Positions 44,649-55,765 of a stretch of DNA of 64,000 bases are shown here, piece after piece. The position numbers were made by a program, and so were the translations under genes. This DNA comes from Plectrocnemia conspersa (Eukaryota; Arthropoda; Insecta; Trichoptera; Polycentropodidae): contig VTFK01000493.1 of the NCBI GenBank assembly GCA_009617715.1, positions 62,001-126,000 on the forward strand, given 5' to 3'. The stretch's first letter is position 1; the number at the start of each line of letters is the position of its first letter. The notes beneath the pieces were generated by a model. It was not told where the DNA came from. It made no database searches and saw only the letters and a program-made list of their open reading frames with translations.

Positions 44649-45332
44649 GTCAGATTTTTTTATTCTGTCCCTTTTTTTGTAGCAAGCATCTGAGTTTTTT
44701 AAGCCAATTTTCTGAAAGAAAGTAAATTTATTTTCGCTTTATTGGGGTATCTTTTAAACTTATTTCACGAGGTTCTGAAAAAGTATCTCAGTCCATTGCT
44801 GAGACGCAAAATCGATATGTGTATTATTCAATGGAAAATTAAATAAAGATACTGCATGTTTTTTTTTCTGAAAACCATTTTTAGTAGTGTAAAATAAATC
44901 TAATGAAAAATGTTTTGAACAAATTGTGCTTCTATCGTTAGTCCAAACGGCCTTTTTTAATGGCAGTCTTTCATTTATCCTTGGGAAATCTGAAATTAAA
45001 ACAACGATATTTCAAAAAATGCAGTTCGCACAAAATCTTAAAGATGTGTTTCAATTTTTCTTAATATTTCACTGAAGATATTTTTAATACAATTAATTTT
45101 TAAGATGAAAAATATCCGGAATTTAGTTGATTTTAAACTTTTAATAATCTATATTATTTTTAATAATCTATATTATTTTTAATAATATATTTTTTTTAAT
45201 AATGTATTTTTAATAATATTTTTATTAATAATCTATATTAATTTCATCAAAAAAACGTATTTGTATATATAAATAATAAAAATAAATTCCAATATTTTTA
45301 ACACCGATTAAGTTCGGCCCTGTCAAACAAAT

Positions 45333-46740
45333 CTGTTCTGTGCGCGAGACGTATCGAGTGACGCTTAAAAAACTATTTATTTGGATTAGATAAAACGTAT
45401 TAATTTGTGCTTACGCGTGAACAGTTACGCCATTTTTATTCTTTGATAGATTTTTACTATGACTTTTACACCTTATAACTGAAGAGTTCCCCATAATAAT
45501 AAATTCGCAACCGAATTTTGTAAAAAATAATATGGAGATATGACATGGACGTTGTTTGTTTTTTACCGCGAACGCCGTTTCTATTATATTCTCTGTTCTG
45601 TGGCCCAGTCAAATACACGCGCGAGATGTATCGAGTGGCGTTTAAAAAAAACATTTGTTTGGATTAGATAATAAGTATTAATCTGCACTATACGTGAACA
45701 GTTGCGCCATTTTATTCTTTGATAGATTTTTACTATAACTTTTACACCATAAAGCTCAGTGGTTTTCAAACTTTGTCAAATTACGGAATCCTTAGAATTA
45801 TAAGTTTATTTTGCAGAGCCCCATCCGATCCATAAAAAAATAATATTCAAAGTAGATCAATGTGTTATATAATAGTTACTTTATGTAAAGAATATTAAAA
45901 AAAATATTGTATTTTTTATTGAAAAATTTAACATAAAATAATGTAATTTACTCATTAGTAGCATCAAATCGTTCCCCAGCTGTCTCCTACCCTTGCATTA
46001 TAGTGCTTGAATATTTTACACAATTTGTCGAAGTCTAGCTTTATTGATGTTAACTGCAGTCGCATTTCATATTCTGCATTTAATTTGTTTCTATATTTTG
46101 TATTTTTGTCACAAACGCTGAGAAAGATTTTTCGCTTAAATTAGTGGTTTCAAATAGCATTAAAATGTTTATTGCTGTGTGAGAAACTTCATGGTATTCT
46201 ACATGAATCTGCAACCAAAAATTTAGGAACTACTATGGCCTAAATTTAGATTTTAATGTCGAATCTATTGATATCTCGATAAGTTGTTCCCTCTTCTTCA
46301 TTGGCATGCCTTCTGATTTAACATAGTACTTGAACGGATCTTTTATTAAGTCTTAAGTTGAAAAAAGGTGCTCGATTATATCATTTGTAATACTGTAGTC
46401 CAAATTCAATTAATTTTCCATTAGAGAACTATTTTGCAAAGCATTGCACGTCATTCTCTTTGACATATAATGATCATATGTTAAGTTTTAAACCCAATGC
46501 ATTAATTTTTATTACTCCTTGAAGGAATATGTTTACTTCATTTATTGCTTTTTATTTATTTTTATTTTGCCTCGCGAAAACCTGTGGTTCCGCGAAACAC
46601 AGTTTGTAGCCCACTGCTATAATTGAACAGCTCCTCATAATATTTAATACACAATCGAATTTTTAAAAAGTGAATGTGGAAGCCGAACTAGACCAAGTTT
46701 GATTTTTACCGCAAAATCCGCTTCTGTATATTCTTTATTC
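45333..46740 (+). repeat. Tandem duplication of about 265 bp, second unit interrupted by a hAT element
   Basis: Unit 1 (45333-45595) and unit 2 (45596-45756 plus 46617-46740) share words in order: gtatcgagtg, tttggattagata, gtgaacagtt, tctttgatagatttttact, ttttacacc, then caaccgaattttgtaaaaa/caatcgaatttttaaaaa and tttttaccgc. Divergence is modest. The hAT element lies between the ttttacacc word and the gaacagctcc word of unit 2. Confidence 0.8.
45757..46616. mobile_element. Non-autonomous hAT element, 860 bp
   Basis: Starts cagtggttttcaaactttg and, on the other strand, cagtgggctacaaactgtg. The CGCGAAACACAG and GGAATCC words are just inside. Flanks ataaagct and ctataatt could be a decayed 8-bp duplication. 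No transposase seen. Comparison with unit 1 of the duplicated host shows the empty site. Confidence 0.75.
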
Positions 46741-46859
46741 TGTGATAATAATATATTCGTAGTGGTACACCTGCAAGAGAAGCGACCGGCAACATCGGTT
46801 TAAAAGTTATTTGTCAAGAATAAAGCCGCGCACTAAAATATTTTTGCTTTAATTTTTTG

Positions 46860-47206
46860 AGAAGCGCTGTGCGAAATCGATCTGAATCCCGCGCGACCTA
46901 CAGGTTGATAATCCGTCCCCCTCCGTAACAGGTGTCGACATATTGAAAATCGATGGTCGGGGGGTGGCGAGGGCGCAGGCGCCGCTCGGACGGCAGCGCC
47001 CCTCGCGGACTCGGCAGCCGAGCGTCGCCGGCGTCGGACACGCGAGCCTCCGCTCCCGACGCGCACGGGCCAAGATGGCGGCCACCGGTACGTGACATGC
47101 GCCGCCGCTACGTGTGCCGCGACGGTGACGCAGGCGACGGGCCGGAGCAACACGTGTCGCGCCGATGGCCCAGCGCGCCGCAGCATCTATCGATCTAACT
47201 GTGAGT
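46860..47206 (+). promoter_or_regulatory. CpG-rich promoter island with candidate first exon(s)
   Basis: About 350 bp, with GC and CpG density far above the rest of the window. At 47071 caagatggcggcc combines an ATG in good context with a motif known as a YY1/Pho binding site in promoters; the frame ends at a possible donor at 47088 (accg|gtacgtg). At 47165 a second ATG (gccgatggcc) opens MAQRAAASIDLT, ending exactly at 47200 before gtgagt, a near-consensus donor. Both the plus and minus strand have long frames here, from composition. The best reading is the 5' exon of a plus-strand gene, coding or untranslated. If joined to the acceptor at 58661, the 47165 frame would run into a stop after 15 codons, so it would be an upstream reading frame in that transcript. 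Confidence 0.55.
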
Positions 47207-47649
47207 ACCCGCACGCTGCTCCTCACCGCGTCCTTCCCTCGCGTGTTGTTGTCGAATGATCTTTACGCACAACTTTGGCGTCGTTGCAATACCTACCGCG
47301 TATGTTGCACTGTTGTTTATATCGACATCAGAGCCTTTACAATCATAGTATTAACTTTGAATTTCTGATGCTGACGAAACAATATAAAAACTTTTCAAAG
47401 CAATGTTTTCATGCATACTTTCAAATACATCTAAATATTATCAACTTACTTAAAATTAAATACAATAAATCATTTTCAAATTAAGTAAAAATACAGTTTT
47501 TTTAATGATTAAATTTAAAGTGTAAACATTATGTTCACATGACATTAAAAAAGTTGATGATATATTATTTTATTTTATTGATGGGAAAATTATCGTTGCT
47601 TTACCTTTTAATTGTACTTTTTAGTTTAATATAAAAATATTTATAAAAC
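47207..47649. other. Start of presumed intron, AT-rich
   Basis: The frames at 47165-47368 and 47275-47484 overlap the donor and look like chance. GC falls quickly after 47250. Confidence 0.5.
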
Positions 47650-49360
47650 AGTTTAAAACAGGTAATAAAGCAGCATACACTGCTTATTAACTAGACGATG
47701 CTCTCGGTGTGGATACTGTTAAGGAATGTACGGTAAAATGCTGTCTAAATATCTTGTAGGCGTCATTTTTCGGTTGACAACTACGCACAATAATTTAAGA
47801 GTTTGTACAAAGGTTAGGCGTTAATAATTCAAGATTTATGAACTGCTTAAAACAGCTGAAAAAAGGATACCGTTCGAAGTAAATATGACTACTCATGTTT
47901 CAATTGATAAGGATATAACTAAGCGCAACAATCAACAGCTTGTTTAAAATTTAGGAGTTGATAACCCAAAACTTTTGAATTACTTGAAAAATAAAGAAGG
48001 GCAAAAGCATTAACGGATAACAAATCAAAAGCTTGCATAAAACTTTTTTAAAACTACTATACTTTAAAAAAAAATGGGTGCCGCACAAACTTAAAATAAA
48101 GAAGGTTGAAATATTATTCTTTTTAGGTTTGTGGCAAAATAAAGGCGTTATTAAAATCAGAACTACTCACAACAATTCAAGAGTTTGACTAAAAATATAA
48201 TATTTTTACTAAAATATAAATACAGCCCAAACTGAAAATCAAGAACAGCAAAAGCTTTTTGTATTGATTTAAACCATCTGAAGATGTTATTGAGTCAGAA
48301 CTACGGACAACAATTAAACTTAGACGAATTAAAATAGCAAGAAATTAATATGAAGAACATTAGAAGCTTCAATAGATAAGAAGCAACTGAAGTGTTCATT
48401 TGATTCAGAATTTAGGCATTAGTAATCCAAAACTTCTGTACAATAAAAAAATAAACAATTCAAGAATTTGCATTTAAATAATATACGAGCAAATAATAAA
48501 GCAATTCACTACTAAAAAATGCTGAAAATATAAATTTGAAACTCTAAACTCTAAACTTGAAGACGGCCAAAAGCTAATGTTCCAAGAGTATTAAAAATAT
48601 CTTTAAAAATAGCTACCGCAAAAAATGAAGATGCAGAACGTTAGTGTTTATTTGATTCAGATCTTAGCCATTAGTAATCCAAAATTTTGGACTTTAAAAA
48701 AATGAGTGCCGCACAAATTAATAATGAAGGTCAGAATATTTTTTATGTGGTTATTAAAGACAAACTAAATGCGTTATTTGATATAGAACTACACAAGAGT
48801 TTGCACAAAAATAATAAATGAGTAAATAATAAAGTTATGTACTACAAACTAAAAATAACGAAAGTCGGAATTTTTCTTATTTAATTAATATGTACAAATT
48901 AAAGTCATTATTCGAATCTGAATCACGCATAACATAAAATCATAATATAATAGTAAAAATTAAATATTGGAATATTTAAAAGGCTTTAAAATATAAGTAC
49001 ATTCCAAATTGAAGATGAAGAAGTACAAGAGATTTTTTATTTAATTGCTCTTACTGAAGATGTGATCTGATTCAGAACTACGCACAGCAATTCAAGAGAC
49101 CATTTATTCTGCAAGAAATGAAGATGAAGAAGATCGAAGGCTTTATTATTTAATCGATAAGGAGCAACTTAAAGGGGTATTTAAATCAGAACTACGGACA
49201 ATTGACACAACTGCACAATTTTAACAAAAATATGTATTAAATTTGTATCTCAGTGTAGTCACAATAATATTTTGAAACTTAAAGGTGAAAAATTCGGAGG
49301 CTTCCATAATTAATTGATAAGGACCAACTTAACTTGAATCAAAGAAGAAGAAAGTTTTTT
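47650..49360 (+). repeat. Tandem array of decayed mariner helix-turn-helix units (about 10 units, 114-200 bp)
   Basis: The phrase tcagaactacg(c/g)acaacaatt recurs at about 47774, 48156, 48293, 49072 and 49186, with weaker versions at 47955, 48412, 48658, 48784 and 48920. Translated in the fitting frame, units give, for example, DRRLYYLIDKEQLKGVFKSE then LRT (49125 on), NEGQNIFYVVIKDKLNALFD (48720 on), NFSYLINMYKLKSLFESES (48865 on) and NLGVDNPKLLNYLKNKEGQK (47948 on). This is the segment between the GRPS-like linker and the second helix-turn-helix of mariner (SETMAR-type) transposases (xxLIDxDQLxxLxExDPRTT and LGVxxSTVxxHLKQ). The first unit (47660-47830) also keeps DDALGVDTVKECTVK, the end of the first helix-turn-helix. 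No catalytic domain follows. Stops and frameshifts are frequent. Confidence 0.7.
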
Positions 49361-50325
49361 CATTTTATTAAATCTAATATCAATGCCGGGAAACTTCATG
49401 AAATATATCTAATAAAAAATGGCACCATTTTTTGTTTACTTACATAAGGCTTGCATTTCTAATTCTAATCAAAATAATGATAATAATTACTGTAATAATA
49501 TAATGTTAGAATGGTAGACTTTTAAAAATAACCTATTTTTTTAAATGCGTATTTATAATCGATCTTTTTCCGCGAAATCAATCGAAAAGGGTCAATTCTC
49601 TAGCACGACACATCGCACGATTGACCCTTAAAAAGTTGAACGGGTTGAGCTTTGATATATTGCCTCTCTCCAACAAATTATCTTTTGTTGAAGCATTTCA
49701 ATCACTTCTTACATCTATCAGAGACTTCAACAACCAAGCTTATTCCTAAAGTGCATTTCAAAATATTTACTGGAACTATATCGTCGTTTAATATAACGAA
49801 ACTACTTAGAATTAATAGCATTAATTAGTACAAAACACTATTTAAAGTGTATTAACCATTTTATTTATAAAAAGTAGCAGATCAAAGTAGAATATCTAAA
49901 AAAATGCGTTACGCAGTAAAATGTTGTGCCTTATCCTTGTCATAAATTAAACTTATTATTAACTTTTATAATACATGGTTTCTAAAAATAATTATTGAAT
50001 TATTTTAATTTCTAATTTAATTTCTATAAATATTTATGACATAAAATTATAATTAATATATAATAAACTAATTTACAGCTGAATTTTGTACTCTAAAAAT
50101 GTAAATTATTTTTTTATGATCAAAATCAATATTTTTATTTTCATTTGCTTCTTAGCATCGATTAAGGTTTACTTAGTCGAGTTATTATTTTTACATTTCC
50201 ACGATTTGGACTGATAAAAGCACACAGGAACAGTCATTGCGACCAATGAACCTTAACGTTAATATAGCACTGCAAATGTCATGATCAATGTTTAATCAGA
50301 AAAAGTAAAAACGTACATTTTCTTT
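49361..50325. other. AT-rich non-coding sequence with one small hairpin
   Basis: aagggtcaat and attgaccctt (49589-49633) form a 10-bp stem around ctctagcacgacacatcgca. Nothing else recognised. Confidence 0.5.
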
Positions 50326-50326
50326 T

Positions 50327-50375
50327 TAACCCTTTAAATGCCAGTGACTTTTTAGTGAGTCACTTGTTATTTCTC
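50327..50375. mobile_element. Possible piggyBac-type MITE left end
   Basis: ttaaccctttaaatgccagt followed by gactttttagtgagtcac. Same general form as the other CCCTTT-starting MITEs here. Partner end not found. Confidence 0.35.
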
Positions 50376-50756
50376 TTCGCGCGTCATTATCTCTTAATAA
50401 ATAAAAAATACAAAATTCTATAATAATTAAAAATATGTTTTTTTTAATAATTTTTTAACTCGTTTTAAAAAAAATATTAAATTATATCCTGGTTAAAAAT
50501 GATTTTTAAGGATTATATATATTGCCGATTTTATAAATATTGTAGAAATTTCTAATAATAAGATTTTCACTGTTACCTTATTTTTTATTAATATTTAAAT
50601 GGGGAAAATTTTACTTCTTTTTAATTTTATAAATTGCGTTTTAGATATTGTATATTTTATTACTATAAACGAATTTATTTTTTTAAGAACAACTAAAATG
50701 GCTGTCAATTATTTTTGTACCAATCTTTGCTTCTATAAAGTAAAATAATCATAAAT

Positions 50757-51330
50757 ACAGGCTTCGCCATAATAATGGGCACCACAATTAATGTGTTATA
50801 TCTTAAAAAATCGTGAAAATATAAATAAAAAACCGTGTTTATTTAATGTTTTTTATTAATATTTAGTAGGTCCACTCTTACCTATAATTACAGCTGCAAC
50901 CCTTTTTGGCATTCTGTCAACCAGTGACTTGAGCGAGTAGACGGAGACAATTTTCTCCATTCCATCTGCAATTTTTGTCACAGCTTAAATTTGGGTTTGT
51001 GGCAATTGTGTTGGCAATATTTTTTTTTTAATCTTGCTCATAAATGCTCTATAAAATTTAGATCTGGTGACTGTATATGCCATCTTAATAGCGTCAAACC
51101 TTTGGACGAAAACAAAAGCGAAATATGGCATGGATCATTTTTTGTTAGAATCGAATGATAGTGCTTGAAAATATTTTTCAGTAGAAATCCACTAAAGTAG
51201 ATTTCAACATTAAAATATAAATGTGACTATTGATACTACCCTCGCAAGTTTACAGGAGATAACAATATTTTTTTCATTAGAACATTTGCTTCGCAATAAA
51301 AAAAATGTGATGCACATTACTCACACTTCA
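50757..51330 (-). pseudogene. Tc1-like transposase C-terminal half with terminal repeat, decayed
   Basis: Read on the minus strand: NDPCHIS (relatives have NDPKHTS, with the second catalytic Asp), FSSKGLTLLRW, HIQSPDLNFIEHL (relatives have AQSPDLNPIEHLW, whose last catalytic residue is the Glu/Asp nearby), stop, ARLKKK, and at the end SLVDRMPKRVAAVIIGKSGP then TKY, the family's usual C-terminus. It is followed at 50757-50800 by aggcttcgccataataatgg, the likely element end. Higher up, GSINSHIYILMLKSTLVDF may be the preceding segment. Frameshifts and a TAG break it. Confidence 0.8.
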
Positions 51331-51905
51331 ATAATATAATGTCACTATTTTAAAAACAAACATATTTTTAACTATATGTTATATGTATATCTACTGTCTA
51401 GATAACCAAGTCAGTTTATTACAGTGCCACTTGAATCTGAATCACCGGGTTGCCATAGAAATGCTTATGTAATCATATATATATATAAAAAAGACTGAGG
51501 GGATTTTGCTTCGTCATCTTTGCAAAATCCAACAAGAGCAATTCGACACTTGAATTCAAATCCTCCAAATCTATATGTTTATATAACTTAATATTTCGCA
51601 TTAAGAGGCAACTTTTAGACAAGAATAAGAATGACACGCAAGTTATTATCGACTCCAAAAACCAATTAAAATCCCGTTCTATGGATTAAAAGAGGCAACG
51701 TTCTGAATTGCAATATATTTATAAGACTAGTCTCGGAAGACTAGTATTAGTGCCACAAACTGAGCAATAATACTCTTTGAACAATTGCGATTAAGCGAAA
51801 TCGAGTGTCCCGCATTGCGGACCAACTTACTTTGGCGCGAATTGGATTCGGAACTCTCGCCATAACCGTAGATATATATATATATGTAGCTAGACCAGTG
51901 GTTCA
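51331..51905. other. Non-coding sequence
   Basis: The minus frame 51473-51658 is unrecognised. A TA microsatellite near 51476 and another at 51871. Nothing else. Confidence 0.5.
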
Positions 51906-51960
51906 CAAACTGTTTATACCACGACCCATTTTCAGAACGACCAACTTTTGCGAACTACTT
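51906..51960. mobile_element. hAT-type left terminus
   Basis: gaccagtggttcacaaactg followed by accacgaccc. CAGTGGTTCxCAAAC is a common hAT start. The 3' end was not located; frames at 51948 and 52178 are not recognisable as transposase. Confidence 0.4.
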
Positions 51961-52479
51961 TATTTATGCTGTTCGAAATAATAAGTTTATTCTGTGAAGT
52001 ACATAGCTTAATGTTCGAAGAGCGCAGCGAGAAATTTACGATTTTTCGACACGTAAAGATAATTTTTTTATTGTTAAAATATTTGTATCAAACGCTTTTT
52101 GATCCATTTATAACTGAAACACAAAACACTTAATTTAAATTAATAATTTCATTGCCCCTCGGCGACATTTTGGACTGTTGTTAGTGAGACGCATTGACAA
52201 TATATTTTATATGTTTCACTCCGTGGATGCAGCTTTTAAGGCTTCATTTTCATTTGATATTTATACAGATGCTTTAAAAATGAACCCATTCAACCAAAGA
52301 CGTCAGATTAAAAAAACTTGTATATACTTAAAATGCCATAAATGGCTAACCAAAGACGAATACTTTGCTGTGTTGACCTGACAGATTAACCTGTGAGGTC
52401 ACGACTGGCATAATTTTAATAAATAAATTACGTTTCTGCAACTCTTAAATAATAAATAATAAATATTATGCTCCAGAGC

Positions 52480-52775
52480 AGAAAGAACTTATTCGATGGG
52501 CACTGTATGATGTCTCTGCGGTTGCGTATTATCAATTAGAGATGCGTGGTGCAAAACCGATCCGTAGTTATTCGAATAACTTTATTCGTTTATGTCGACC
52601 GTAAAATGGACATTAGTTTGTAAGCGTTGTTCTTTCGTATGTCTTTCATGATGAAATGGCAAACCAAACTGAGCACAAGTCAGCTGTCAGCTGTCAAATT
52701 GGCTGTCGCTGGAAAAAGTGTTGACAGTTCGAAATACAATTCTGATAATTCTTTGAAGGCGCCACACACAAATCC
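52480..52775 (-). pseudogene. mariner 5' region, short relic
   Basis: Near-identical in order to the 5' portion of the mariner at 59010-60015: gaaatggcaaaccaaactga then gcacaagtcagctgtcagct, and tgtctctgcgg. It covers the untranslated leader (with the inverted ctgacagctgac words), the start codon region and about 60 decayed codons. The rest is missing. Confidence 0.7.
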
Positions 52776-53179
52776 TAGATCCAATATTTTTGGGTAGATG
52801 TATTTTTTATTTGGAAACCTTCATTGGTGCATTTATAATTTTTATCTTTTGTAGGATCATGCATTGCTACTTAATAATTCAAAATTATTTCATAGTCAAA
52901 ACTGTACGCAAACTAAATGACACTCATCGGGTTCTAAATATTCTTCTAATTTTCAGCAGCTCTGCCCCAAGTAATTCTGCACATAAATGATTTAAATACA
53001 TTTATTCCTGAAATTTAATTGACCAATAATTCACATGTCAAACTATAATAGAAGGGATAGCAATTTTTTACTCCACTTTTACACCCTAACATCACAGCAG
53101 CGCCCTTGCACGCCAGAGAAAGCAAAAAAAAATTTAATATATTTTTCTGTCATTCCATAAGAATGAAGACTATTGACCT

Positions 53180-53372
53180 AAAAGACCTGGGCTTGAATAC
53201 CATACGGAACTTATTATTTTTAAATTTCTATCGTGTCTGAGGAATCAGAATAAGTGATTATTAAATACTTATAATTCCGATGGAACATCACAGATTAGGT
53301 TTACCTAGATTTTCCAAATCTCGCGGATGAATATCGTGATGAATAATTAAAATCGAGCTAGATCTTACATAT
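53180..53372 (+). repeat. SINE-like family, copy 1
   Basis: gacctgggcttgaatacc resembles a degraded tRNA B box. About 105 bp later comes cagattaggtttacctagat then tttccaaatctcgcggatga, with agattagg/ccaaatct able to pair. The tail is aattaaaatcgagctagatc. Similar units at 55590-55765, 57320-57385 (minus) and 63783-63850. Confidence 0.5.
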
Positions 53373-54520
53373 CTAGTATTGAAAATTCACTAATAATTAT
53401 CTAAGAGAATATCTTAATGTATAAAAATAATAAAAATCATAAAATATGTCAGCACAATCACTGTTGCAATGCAAAATTTGTATTACTGAATTTTACCTTA
53501 TCAGTTTTAGGCTCATATTTTGCATTAAATTCCGCACCATAAATTATTTCGTGCTAGTCGAAACATCTTCTCTCATTTCTTTCTTAGAGAGACTATCTTA
53601 TACGTATTAAAAATCGAAAATTTTTGGTGATATAGTGACGTTAAAAATATTCTTAAAGCTTATATTTTTCTTTTCAGCAATTATTTTTAATGCTGCTTTT
53701 GATCACAGGTTCTCTATGACCGAAAATTTGCTTTTGATGTGAGCTCAACTGTTATTTGGTACATTCTTTAGAAAGTAAGATTTCAATTTTTGTTTTAAAT
53801 ATTATTACAGTTACACTTTTTTACAATACGTAGAAATTTAACTTTGTAAATACAGAGTAGTTTATTTTTAAAGCAAAATTATTATTTTTTTACCATTGGT
53901 CTGTAGTTTCATTTTACTTATCAATAAAAAGATTCAGAAATATCAACAGGCATCGTTATTTTCGTGTGTTCTCTCGTTGTCTCTGTTAATATTTTGGAAT
54001 TTTTATTAACAGGGCGTGTAACAAACGTTAAATTTTCAAAGTTACTTTTTAAAATGTGCCGCATCGTTTTGGTGCGTTCTATGACAAAAAACATCACTGA
54101 CGGTATCTATCATATTTTATTAGCAAACGCTCCGGCACGCACGCTGAGTCATCCAACGTAAGCGTTGCGTGTTTAATATAGTTTCTCATTTTATGAAGTA
54201 GTTTATAATAGTTTTGATAAAATTTTAGGTCTAATATTCAGTTGAATATTTTTTTAATATTAAAAAATAAATTTTATTTTGATTCTAACGCACTTGTACA
54301 ATATATTGATCCTGAGTGTTTGCAAATTAAATGATTTTCAAGTGTCTTTTTCAAAAGGTACGGAGAGAGCAACAAGTAGTTAGGAGAAAGAGCCACAGGT
54401 ACGGAAGGCGGCTCATAAAGACGCAAACATAAAAATAGCCACAGCAAATTACGGACGCTGCTCCTTATTTTTTCGACTTGCGACTAACGACCCTTAATAA
54501 GTCACGAGAAAGATACGACC
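53373..54520. other. Non-coding sequence
   Basis: The plus frame 53964-54161 (65 codons) is unrecognised. Words ggtacggagagagcaacaag and ggtacggaaggcggctc (54358-54420) form a loose direct repeat. Confidence 0.45.
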
Positions 54521-54521
54521 T

Positions 54522-54743
54522 ACTATATTATTTATGTATATGCTTATATACTCACCTCTTTCTTGCAAATAATGTAATAAAATATTTCAAATATAGGACA
54601 GATTTTGCGGTATATATTGCACAAAACTTCCTGATACATATTAGTGCAATATATACAGCAAAATCTGTACTATATTTGAAATATTTTATTACAATATTTG
54701 CAACAAAAAGGTGAATATATAAGCGTATACATAAATAATATAG
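54522..54743. repeat. Long inverted repeat (about 100-bp arms, 21-bp spacer)
   Basis: Left arm 54522-54622, right arm 54644-54743. The middle part of the arms (starting aatgtaataaaatatttcaa, then atatag and acagattttgc) is nearly perfect; the outer part (tatattatttatgtata) has a few mismatches. A transcript would fold into a long double-stranded hairpin. Frames within are by-products. Confidence 0.85.
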
Positions 54744-55031
54744 ACAAGCGATTTTCTTTCACTCTAACCGGCCGGCGGTTTTATCTTTGCTTTGGTGATC
54801 TAGTAACTCGCTCCGATAAGCAAAAATTGCGCATTGGAATCGGCAGAGTTATAAACGATTTAGGCTATCTTTTTTTCGACAATACAAAAAAAGGTTTTTT
54901 TTTTATATTGTTTTTGTAAAGTAACGACAGCTGTTATTGGCAATTGTCTCACAATTATTATTGACAGTTGAAGAGGCCTTAATTTTTTTGTTAAAACAAT
55001 TCTGAGCTAAGCTCGAAATTTTAACGAGCAG

Positions 55032-55233
55032 TTAGGCCGGTTTCACACGTGCCGGGTGGATTTGCCCGGCACCGGGCTGGTGCCGTGTTGTATGGGCTAG
55101 TGCCTACCATTTCAGACGTGCGGGACGAATCCATCCGGCGCCGGCCCGACGCTGCCCATACAACACCACCCCCACTACACGACGCCAGCCCGGTGCCGGG
55201 CAAATCCACCCGACACGTGTGAAACCGGCCTTA
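55032..55233. mobile_element. 196-bp GC-rich palindromic MITE with TTA duplications (PIF/Harbinger-like)
   Basis: TTA at 55032-55034 and 55231-55233. Inner ends ggccggtttcacacgtg on both sides. The arms stay almost identical for about 45 bp (ggtggatttgcccggcacc). The 3-bp TTA target and GG start point to PIF/Harbinger. High GC in an AT-rich genome makes it stand out. Confidence 0.8.
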
Positions 55234-55589
55234 GAATATTTATATAATCAAAGAAGCTCTCAAATTGTTTTGTTTGATTTTGATCCAAAAATAAATTCCT
55301 TTACTTGTGCAGTATCAATTGAAAAAGGACGCCCACGATCTTTAAGACTTTCTAGCATTAAAACAATATACACTTCAAAAGTAAATTTTAGTTAACTTCT
55401 TTACCACCCGTTTTGAACTTGTTCAATTTAAATCAAATTAAATAATGAAACTTAATTAAATGTTACTAGAATAAAGACCGAATAATTCACTTTAATATGC
55501 TAATAGAAAATATCTTCACAGCAATAAAAAGTGGTTTTATATGTTTTCTAAGAAAATAATAGTATTTAATTTTTATTTTGCCGATAACC

Positions 55590-55765
55590 AAAACCTTAAA
55601 GTCCTGGGTTTAATCTCATATTGCTCTTGGTGTTTATTAATTTCAATCTTGTCGGGGAGACTAGGGTTTATTATTTAATTATAATTTCGATTAATAGGTT
55701 TTCGTAGATTTTTCTAATCTCACGGATGAATAATTAAAATAAAACCGAATTAGATGCATAGTGAT
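55590..55765 (+). repeat. SINE-like family, copy 2
   Basis: Shares cttaaagtcctgggtttaat with copy 1's ctaaaagacctgggcttgaa, then ggttttcgtagatttttcta, cacggatgaataattaaaat. See copy 1. Confidence 0.5.

Noticed and set aside
46833..47226. Long overlapping frames on both strands in the CpG-rich island (81-125 codons)
   Set aside because: They arise from high GC; several frames on both strands are open at once and none has a recognisable domain. Only the short ATG-to-donor pieces were kept as exon candidates.
47650..49360. Functional coding repeat protein
   Set aside because: Stops and frameshifts occur in nearly every unit. Frames hold only for 20-60 codons, so it is treated as decayed.
54478..54919. 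Two plus-strand frames of 73-78 codons
   Set aside because: They run through the two arms of the long inverted repeat and have no protein-like content.
55032..55233. Minus-strand 62-codon frame in the GC-rich palindrome
   Set aside because: It lies wholly in the MITE arms and is a by-product of GC content.
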